Source: Chara braunii
Taxonomy: Eukaryota; Streptophyta; Charophyceae; Charales; Characeae
Direction: 5' to 3'
DNA length: 34,392 nt
NCBI GenBank assembly: GCA_003427395.1
Contig: BFEA01001353.1
Coordinates: forward strand, 3,327-37,718
The position numbers were made by a program, and so were the translations under genes. The notes under the pieces are model-generated. The model was not told where the DNA came from and searched no databases. It saw nothing but the letters and a program-made list of their open reading frames with translations. This document shows, one piece after another, positions 27,834 to 34,392 of this stretch. Numbering within the stretch: the stretch's first letter is position 1; every line of letters begins with the position of its first letter.

Positions 27834-30470
27834 CCTGTCGTGCGCATCGGTCCGGCACCACTTAGAGGTAGCGCGGGACCCTCCCGACCGCGTCACGCAG
27901 GAGTCGGAATACAAACCCTTATTGCGATACACTCGTGAAGCTTCCGTAAGCCGCTCCGGTAGGGTGCGCCAGCCATACCTCTCGCGAGCCCCTACGACAG
28001 GACAGGGCCTACGTGAGGGACGACTACCTCCACCTTACGGAACCTGTCACCTCCCTTTGGTGGGTGTATCCCCGCCGAGCTACCAGTCCACAGTACAAAA
28101 GTTGATCAGCTGCAATCGCAGAGGTGGACCAGTCGAGGGCGTTTCTCGTTCGCTGTAGCATAAGGGGTACGCGCGGTACTATGCCTCTATCGGACCCGCA
28201 CGCGAACCGACATCTTGGGGGGCTGAGGTCCCAAGCNCGGCTCGTCGNCGGTCGACTAGNACGCATCCCACACGCCANNCGCACTCCACTATAAGGTACN
28301 TAAAAGTAAAGCACACGCACACANGCACACAAGNACTGAACNACGCAAAGGACGTACAACGCGACACCCTCNTANTCCCTTAGTATCNATCCCATAACTT
28401 CCTNGTGCGGGAATCGGTTGAGCGTCGTGCGCGAGACTTAATATAAGCNGCNCGGGCGTAGGCCTTCTCATATCGACTAGCAATGCCAANGCACACAAAC
28501 AGTCGCGAANATGGCGTACTATGCAGTGNCCATAATCGAGCGGTCCCTNNTGGATCCNAGTACCGCTTATGACACTCACGTGTCAGANTNGAANTNTCGT
28601 GAGGGTTCCGCCCTTCACGNCATTGCACGACTGAAGGACTAGCCGTGNGGCCGCCNCGGCACGTCCGGCTTTCGGCCCGAGTGCCCCGACGGTCAAGGCA
28701 AATAGGTTCTGCCCGAGGGGGGTCCCCTTCAGTGCAGGGCCTAGGGCTTGGGATGTCCTGGACAAGGACCTTGAATCCCGGCCCNGGACCAACGTCCGAC
28801 TAGCAATCTTCGAGAAGCACCTATATAAGTGATGGGGTCATCCTTTCTCTACTAGCCCATCCCCTGATTAACTCCTTAGCACGCGGCCCCTTTCAGGCCA
28901 CACAAGTATCCTACATAGGTACGCATACATACACATATACACACATATATACTCATATGGGAATGAACGTGTGACGATCACATCTCACAGTCATAGTGGG
29001 CCTCCTCATAGCCATACACATATATATAAGATCGCAGGGCAGTCCAATCCAATAATCCAAGCCCCAGAACATACCTGCAATCACATCAAAGAGTCAAGCA
29101 AAAGTCCATACACTACACGGAGTCAACTCCAACCAATCTCTATGCTCATACCCCTTGCCTCAACCATGCAAGCCCCAACCTCCAGCCAACCAACCTTAGG
29201 TAAATACTCAGTANCTTTGTTAAATGGCCATTCAATAAAAGTCCTGGTGAAACCTTAACAAAACAGAAAAGATCACCAGGGCTGAAGCNTCTTTGGGTTG
29301 AGTAAGGAGAGTGGGTTGAGGTTGAGTCGTAAACTAACGAGTCGGCAACCGACCTGTTATCTGTGATCACAAAAGGTGATCCTTGCAGGATCAAAGTTGA
29401 ATCTAGCCCCAAGTCCTGAATCAATCGATCAATGAGACCTGTAACACAAGACAGACCAATCTCAAGCTAAGTCTATGAGCTCATGGAGGATAACCTCCAT
29501 ATCACGATCTTACTCAAGCCACCACACTTAANTAGGTCTAAGCTGTATCTNTAGCCAACGCCCAAGCAAGGGTAGNCTANGACATAGNCTCTCCNACGTA
29601 CGTCGCCANCTGCTGAAANACAAGCNAACCCCTCTAATTTAGGAAAATTTCGGNAGCGCTTCCCNTAGGAAAAGTGCCATCGCAGAAAATATACTAGTCC
29701 AAAAGTCANACCTTTGGATTTCAGAAAGCAAAAATNTGTCTAACTCCCTGNNTTAGCAAAAATTTGGNCANCACTTCCTTCAACGNGGAAGGCTTNCCAG
29801 ATTTATACTAAGTCANAATTNAACTTAGACATAAAGTCTAAGTTNTGTCAAGNCAAACTNTGAACCAATCCCTTAGATTTGTAGAAATTTCGGCAGCGCT
29901 TCCCGTAGANAAAGCGTCAGTNCAAGATTTATACAAAGCTAGGTTTGGAATCTGAAAATGACTTTGATCCTTCAGGGCCCANTTTTGACTAACACCCTGA
30001 ATNAGTAAAAANTTGGGCAGCATCTCCTTTAGNAAAGGAGGCTCCCCAGATTCTTACTAAGTCAAAAAGTCNTCAAGGTCGGATCCTGAAGAAGTCAAAG
30101 TTTTNACTAACTCCTTGATTTTGTAGAAATTTNGGCAGNGCTTCCCGTAGGAAAAATGACTTGCCAAGACTTATACAAGACCGAGTATGAAAAAAATCCC
30201 AGAAACAATGCAGAAATCGACCTAAGTAAAAAGAAACGAGCCCAGAAAATGCAGGAATTGAATNTAACTCTTGTGGCTCTAGCACGTGGCGANCAACTAC
30301 AGCAACTACCTATCAAAACCTAAACTCAGACTAAGAAGTGNCATCACTCAGTCANATGCAGGCCAAACCACAAACATGCACTCTCTCACCATCCCCAAGT
30401 TACCTTAGCAAACAATAGTTCGTAGCCTTTCAATGATTTGTCCCTTATACCCAGCTTACATAGGGCATAA

Positions 30471-31188
30471 GGCTAGACCACCCAAACTTATGGAACATGT
30501 CTAGCCCAGCCAAGAAGTATACACAAACGTAGGGCACAACAACTTTTCGCTTCCTTGGGCATATGACCAGGCCATCCTAGTCGCCCTGAACTGTTTAAGT
30601 ATCCAAGGTTTATATAATTGTCTGTACTTAGTCTTTTGAGGTAGCATATAGCTGAGCCGATCATCTTCAACTCAAGACTCAGCCTGCCCCTTCGTACCAC
30701 ATGTTTATTCTTAGTTAAGTACTCTCTTCAGTTGGGGATAAGCTATAGTCAGGCCACCCAAACTTATGGAACCCTGCCTGACTAACATGTTCATAGATAG
30801 CATAATAGTAAAGTACATCAAAGTTATAGCCTTCCGGTTCCAGCATGTGCGAGGCGTTGGACCAAGACCACCCAAACTTATGGAAGATGTCTTGGTTCTC
30901 AGCCTGGTTTATTTCTCTTAGACCAAAGCAGGAAGAGGTAGAGCCACCCAAACTTATGGGACATGCCCACCTCCTCGTTCAGAAACCAAAGAAACTGTAA
31001 AACCCCCAAATAAACGAGGCCGCCAGACTACCCAAACTTATGGATCTGACTGGCTCCTGAAAAACAATCACATTCAACCCTCACAAGTCAGAGCAACCAG
31101 ACCACCCAAACTTACGGAACATGTCTGGTTCTCAAAGCAATACAAAGGAAACATAGCACTGGGCCTTCCCAAACTTATGGAACAAGCC
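30471..31188. repeat. Stem-loop array, second LTR copy
   Basis: Counterpart of 10665-11384 at offset 19,806. In the sixth unit the arms are perfectly complementary here (AACCAGAC/GTCTGGTT), and the loop has TTACGGA for TTATGGA. The seventh unit is weaker here on its right arm. Confidence 0.85.
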
Positions 31189-32510
31189 AAGCCTTCGGTT
31201 GACCCATTCAGACTCATGCAAAATTGCCTTTCTCTCACCCCTCCCCCTAGATGCAATCCCACAATCTGCTTTCAAACAATCAAAGAAGTCGAAACTTAAC
31301 TTTATACATACGTTCTTTTACTTGGTCTGGTTATGTCCTGAATAGAAAACAGAAACCATAGGGACATGCATGCATACACCAATCAAACCATAAGGGGATA
31401 TGCAAGTATGGNTGTAGAGGGNTNTATANATNGAAAGGGATTANCTGGTAGTCCCCTGCCTCCAGAACCTCGCCTAGGTTCCGGCAGAGCTCCCGCAATC
31501 GGTGGGAGGACTCCCCACAGAGTCTTGATGCGGACCTACGGGTTGCAATCCCGCCTGCCGCCTTCCCCTCGTAACCAATTGACTAGACCTAGAGTAAGAA
31601 AGATAGATAGAGAATGTATAGAGACTCTCAGAGGGGTACACTCCGACTCCCGTGAGGGGGCCTTGTTATCTTGGTTTGCCTGAGGGCCCCGCAATGGCGG
31701 CCAATCCGACAACTTGACCAATGAAGCCAGATTGTCGAAGTAACCTTCCCTGGCGGTCTTCCAACTCGCAGGGCCAGGTCCCCACCCTAAGCTCTAAGTC
31801 CAACTGCAGTTGCCCAACACTATGCCCTGACCCTCAGATACTGTGGCAATACACAGTGGAGGTTAACAGCAGCAGTAGACGCCACCCACAACCGCAGCCT
31901 CGCCCAGTCTCAGCGGTAGTCCTCAGCAGTGGTCTTCGCCCAGTCCGTTGTATCAAGAGTACTCAGTGGGGGTTACTTACAACCAGCACCCTGTGTCCCA
32001 TCCACAGAAGTAGCATATAGCAGTGTGCAGAAGCCCACAGTCATTGGTAGTGGCACATAGCGGCCACAGTCCGCCCACAGTTTTTAAGTGCAACAACGAG
32101 ATTGGTTACTCCGTGGCAACCCGAACGCAGTTGTGGGTCTCCTCTGATGCAGCAGCAACGATCAATTGTAGCAACATGTAGTGGAGGCCTGGCAACAGCA
32201 ACAGTACTTCGCACACAGTAGTGACCAGGCAACAGCAACAGTAGGTTGTGCGCAGTCAACAGTCGTAGCAACAACGGCAGCAGTGTGCAGCGGTAACTAG
32301 CGACCACAACCACTGTACACAACGGCGATCCACGGAGACATCAGTAATATACAGCGGCCCCCAGCAGTAACAGTAGCCGCGGTAGCCTGCATCCACATGC
32401 AGCAGACCCTAGTAGCCCGTGCTCAGCCCGCAGTAGCAGCAGCTTCAAGAGTAGTGGTGGTGTAAAGGGATAAAACAGCCAGACTCTGAAAAATAGTAGC
32501 CAGACACTGC

Positions 32511-32541
<31 letters not shown>

Positions 32542-33382
32542 GAGTATTTAAAGCTAAAAAAAAGGATAAAAGTAATAAAATAACGAAAACCGAACGGGGG
32601 AGGGGGACCGTTCGTGCCTGGTCCTACCCCACGGGCCCGCTGCTGGACTCCCCCAGCAAAAACCAAAAGGGATAGTCCTACGAGACCCTCAACCCCTCGG
32701 TTCGCTCCTGCGCCGCTCCGCTCTGGCCTCGATCCCAAAATCCGCTTGGTGGTAGTTCAATGACATAACCTATAGGGCTAAGCCCTAGTCTGGATAGGCT
32801 AGGCGCTAACCTGTATATGGGTGGTAACCGTGGCCAGCCTGGGCCTGGGGCAACAGCGTTAAGACTGCCACATGACTTCCTGTTCCAACCCACGGCCCTG
32901 TACGCATGCGCCTGCGGTTAGGGGCCGGATTTCGCTCGGTAAGCCACGCCTGTAACCCCCGTAGTGCCACGTGGAGGCCATCGCTCGCGCCTACGGTGCC
33001 TACGCACCGGCCTTCGCCGTATGAAGGGGTATATTTTTTCTTTTCTTTTTCTACCATCGCGCGAGCAGTACCAGTGTGCCGCTTCCTAACAGATCCACCT
33101 CCAACGGCGCGTGCCGTATGAGCGGGGGTGCGCCATGGTCAATTCACAAAAGGCCAACCCTCCCTAGCCTTTAATCAAAGCCAAAATGTTGTCGGCGGAC
33201 ACACTGACCCTATACCATCAAGGGAAAAATTACCATTACGCGCGCCTCTGAACTGCGCGCCCACACACCCCCTACTCTAATCAAGCATCCTACCTACGCA
33301 ACCAACAGACTTAGGCGCGTTTAGCCCAGTACACTTTTAGGCCTCTACTCGTATTTCCGGTCACTTGCAAAAACAAGGGCGG

Positions 33383-33400
33383 ATACCCTTGTCAGGGTAT
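33383..33400. repeat. Hairpin 11 bp inside the LTR end (5' LTR)
   Basis: ATACCC-TTGTCA-GGGTAT, identical to 16329-16346 although the surrounding LTR sequence differs by about 5%. Confidence 0.75.
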
Positions 33401-33411
33401 TCGCGCCGACA

Positions 33412-33415
33412 ACGA
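33412..33415. repeat. Target-site duplication, right copy (ACGA)
   Basis: Abuts the CA end of the giant element and matches 8027-8030. Four bp is short for Ty3/gypsy, where 5 bp is usual. Confidence 0.75.
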
Positions 33416-33744
33416 ACAATCTTTCCGAGAGTCCTGTTCGTGATCTCAGTCTGACCATTAGTCTGGGGATGGTAAGACAAGGAGAAGCGGAGCTGGGTGT
33501 CGTACACCTCATGGAGCCATCGCCAGAATCAGCTGGTAAAGCCCGGGTTACTGTCAGATATGATGCTCAGAGGTAAGTTGTGGTCACGCACGACTCGACC
33601 AAACATGATATCGACGACCTCACGTGCACTGATGGCATAGTGGCACGGAACAAAGCTTGCACGCTTCGTGAAGCGATCGACGACAACCAGGATAACATCA
33701 TGACCGCAGGGGGTCGGAGGACGAAGAGGACCGATAAAGTCCAT
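33412..33744 (-). pseudogene. Chromovirus integrase core, upstream half (DD35E)
   Basis: MDFIGPLRPP holds the first catalytic Asp (Asp2 of the open piece) and VVVDRFTKRASFVPC the following strand. The second Asp is in IISDSNPGF (Asp64). An in-frame TGA (33529-33531) interrupts; the frame then reads FWRWLHEVYDTQLRFSLSYH and PQTNGQTE, whose Glu lies 35 residues after the second Asp. LGKIV is the last recognisable sequence before the giant insertion at 33411. The rest of the core, the C-terminal domain and the chromodomain are at 7136-8030. Confidence 0.9.
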
Positions 33745-33783
33745 CGAGATGGATTGCCAACGACCCTCAGGGATAGGAAGAGG

Positions 33784-34392
33784 CTAGAGCAAACCATAAG
33801 GCAAGTGGTTCGCACTGTTCACCTCCTGACAGGTGGGACACTCTGCAACGTAGTCCTTCACAAAGTCCTTGCGCTTCGGCCAGACGTACAGGCGGCTCAC
33901 ACGAGCCAACGTCTTGTGGAAGCCCATATGACCGGCGGCTGCCTGGTCATGGAACTCTGCTACCGCCCAGACACGTAGCTGTCCAGTACAGGGAACACAA
34001 ATACGGGGTTCTCCGGTGCCCTGTGAACCATGCCAGTACACAATACCGTTGTTCCCGAGAGAGTAGTTCGGGACGGTCTTGCCACTCCGAAGGGTCGCAT
34101 GGATGTCGCGATAGTCGGGGCAGTGACGGTACTGAGTGCGAAACTTGTCAATCACCGAGTGGTGGACGGTGGTGACCGAGATGGCAACAAGCTGGATTTG
34201 CTCCAGATCATGGTCAGGGCGCCAGGATAAGGCATTTGCGACCCGATTAGTCTCACCCTTGATGTGCTCGGTGGTGAAACTAAACTCGGATAGGTCGTGC
34301 CACCAGCGAGCCTGTCGAGGAGTGAGCTTCGACTTTGTCAGAAAAGCCTGGACAACAGAGTTGTTCGTGTGCACCGTGAATGATGCCCCGTG
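33784..34392 (-). pseudogene. Chromovirus RNase H end and integrase zinc-binding domain
   Basis: The open frame reaches the right edge, so the upstream pol lies outside. LTPRQARWWHDLSEFSFTTEHIKG is the end of gypsy RNase H. VANALSW near residue 45-51 stands where ADALSR is usual, so the catalytic Asp is Asn47. The integrase H2C2 domain follows: H142, H149, C179, C182 (HX6HX29CX2C). The frame stops at TAG (33784-33786), in a position where CAG would be expected, and resumes in the same frame towards the integrase core at 33744. Confidence 0.9.

Larger units (their letters stand above)
8031..33411 (-). mobile_element. Giant Ty3/gypsy-type LTR retrotransposon (25,381 bp)
   Basis: Terminal direct repeats at 8031-16357 and 27836-33411 both start TGTCGTGC and end GCCGACA, so the ends carry a TGTCG/CGACA inverted repeat with canonical TG...CA. 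A tRNA-Asp-type primer-binding site lies 2 bp inside the 5' LTR on the minus strand. The internal order gag, protease, RT, RNase H, integrase is that of Ty3/gypsy (Metaviridae). A second Gag-like frame and about 1.9 kb of non-coding DNA lie between integrase and the 3' LTR. It is inserted in the integrase gene of a chromovirus in the same orientation. All frames are interrupted, so this copy is not autonomous. The size rivals Ogre-type plant elements, but the extra ORF is downstream of pol, not upstream of gag. Confidence 0.93.
27836..33411 (-). repeat. 5' LTR of the giant element (5,576 bp)
   Basis: Starts TGTCGTGC (27836) and ends GCCGACA (33411). It borders the primer-binding site on one side and the interrupted chromovirus integrase on the other. 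Relative to 8031-16357 it lacks 2,533 bp after the 27-A tract at 32511-32537 and has no assembly gap. It carries the same repeat monomers and stem-loop array. Confidence 0.92.

Noticed and set aside
8026-33416. A 5-bp target-site duplication for the giant element
   Set aside because: The fifth base differs on both possible extensions (C8026 against A33416 side); only ACGA is shared.

Overview
The window is eukaryotic and made almost entirely of transposable elements; I found no host gene, rRNA gene, intact tRNA gene or CRISPR array. Chromodomain-bearing Ty3/gypsy sequence, a primer-binding site matching the 3' end of plant-type tRNA-Asp, L1-like LINE fragments and abundant microsatellites point to the green plant lineage. 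The Gag style and giant element size make a streptophyte alga such as Chara braunii my best guess (inference; no database was searched). All recognisable coding sequence is on the minus strand.

Layout. (1) 1-1630: non-coding repeats. (2) 1632-4981: two head-to-tail, 5'-truncated copies of one LINE family, each with the C-terminal part of ORF2 and a shared 3'-UTR hairpin. (3) 4982-6628: low-complexity DNA, CGTACG-rich patches and a foldback hairpin. (4) 7136-8030 and 33412-34392: two halves of one Ty3/gypsy chromovirus pol gene (RNase H end, integrase, chromodomain). (5) 8031-33411: a 25.4-kb LTR retrotransposon inserted inside the chromovirus integrase in the same orientation, with a 4-bp ACGA target duplication.

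The giant element begins TGTCG and ends CGACA. Its 5' LTR (minus sense) is 27836-33411 (5,576 bp) and its 3' LTR is 8031-16357 (8,327 bp); the size difference comes mainly from one 2.5-kb segment bounded by A-tracts plus an assembly gap with duplicated flanks. A tRNA-Asp-type primer-binding site lies 2 bp inside the 5' LTR. Then come gag (capsid-like region, RGG-rich tract, CCHC knuckle), aspartic protease, reverse transcriptase, RNase H and a DD35E-type integrase whose first catalytic Asp is Asn. Downstream of pol, in the same sense, is a second Gag-like reading frame of about 2.5 kb. It has two capsid-like helical modules, a coiled coil and a CCHC knuckle, and it shares with the first Gag a C-terminal DG-x-YD-GG-RA module. 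It is preceded by a good 3' splice-site-like sequence. About 1.9 kb of non-coding sequence with tRNA-like relics separates it from the 3' LTR.

The LTRs hold the most unusual signal: seven stem-loops with a nearly constant loop (core CCCAAACTTATGGA) and stems that differ from copy to copy yet stay complementary. They lie downstream of about 120-bp alternating repeats that also carry changing but self-complementary hairpins. All coding regions are broken by stops or frameshifts. Nearly all the nonsense changes fit C-to-T transitions, as expected of methylated, silenced repeats. A 2.9-kb block of the two LTRs is identical, including the position of most Ns, while flanking LTR sequence differs by roughly 5-8%, so assembly collapse must be considered.
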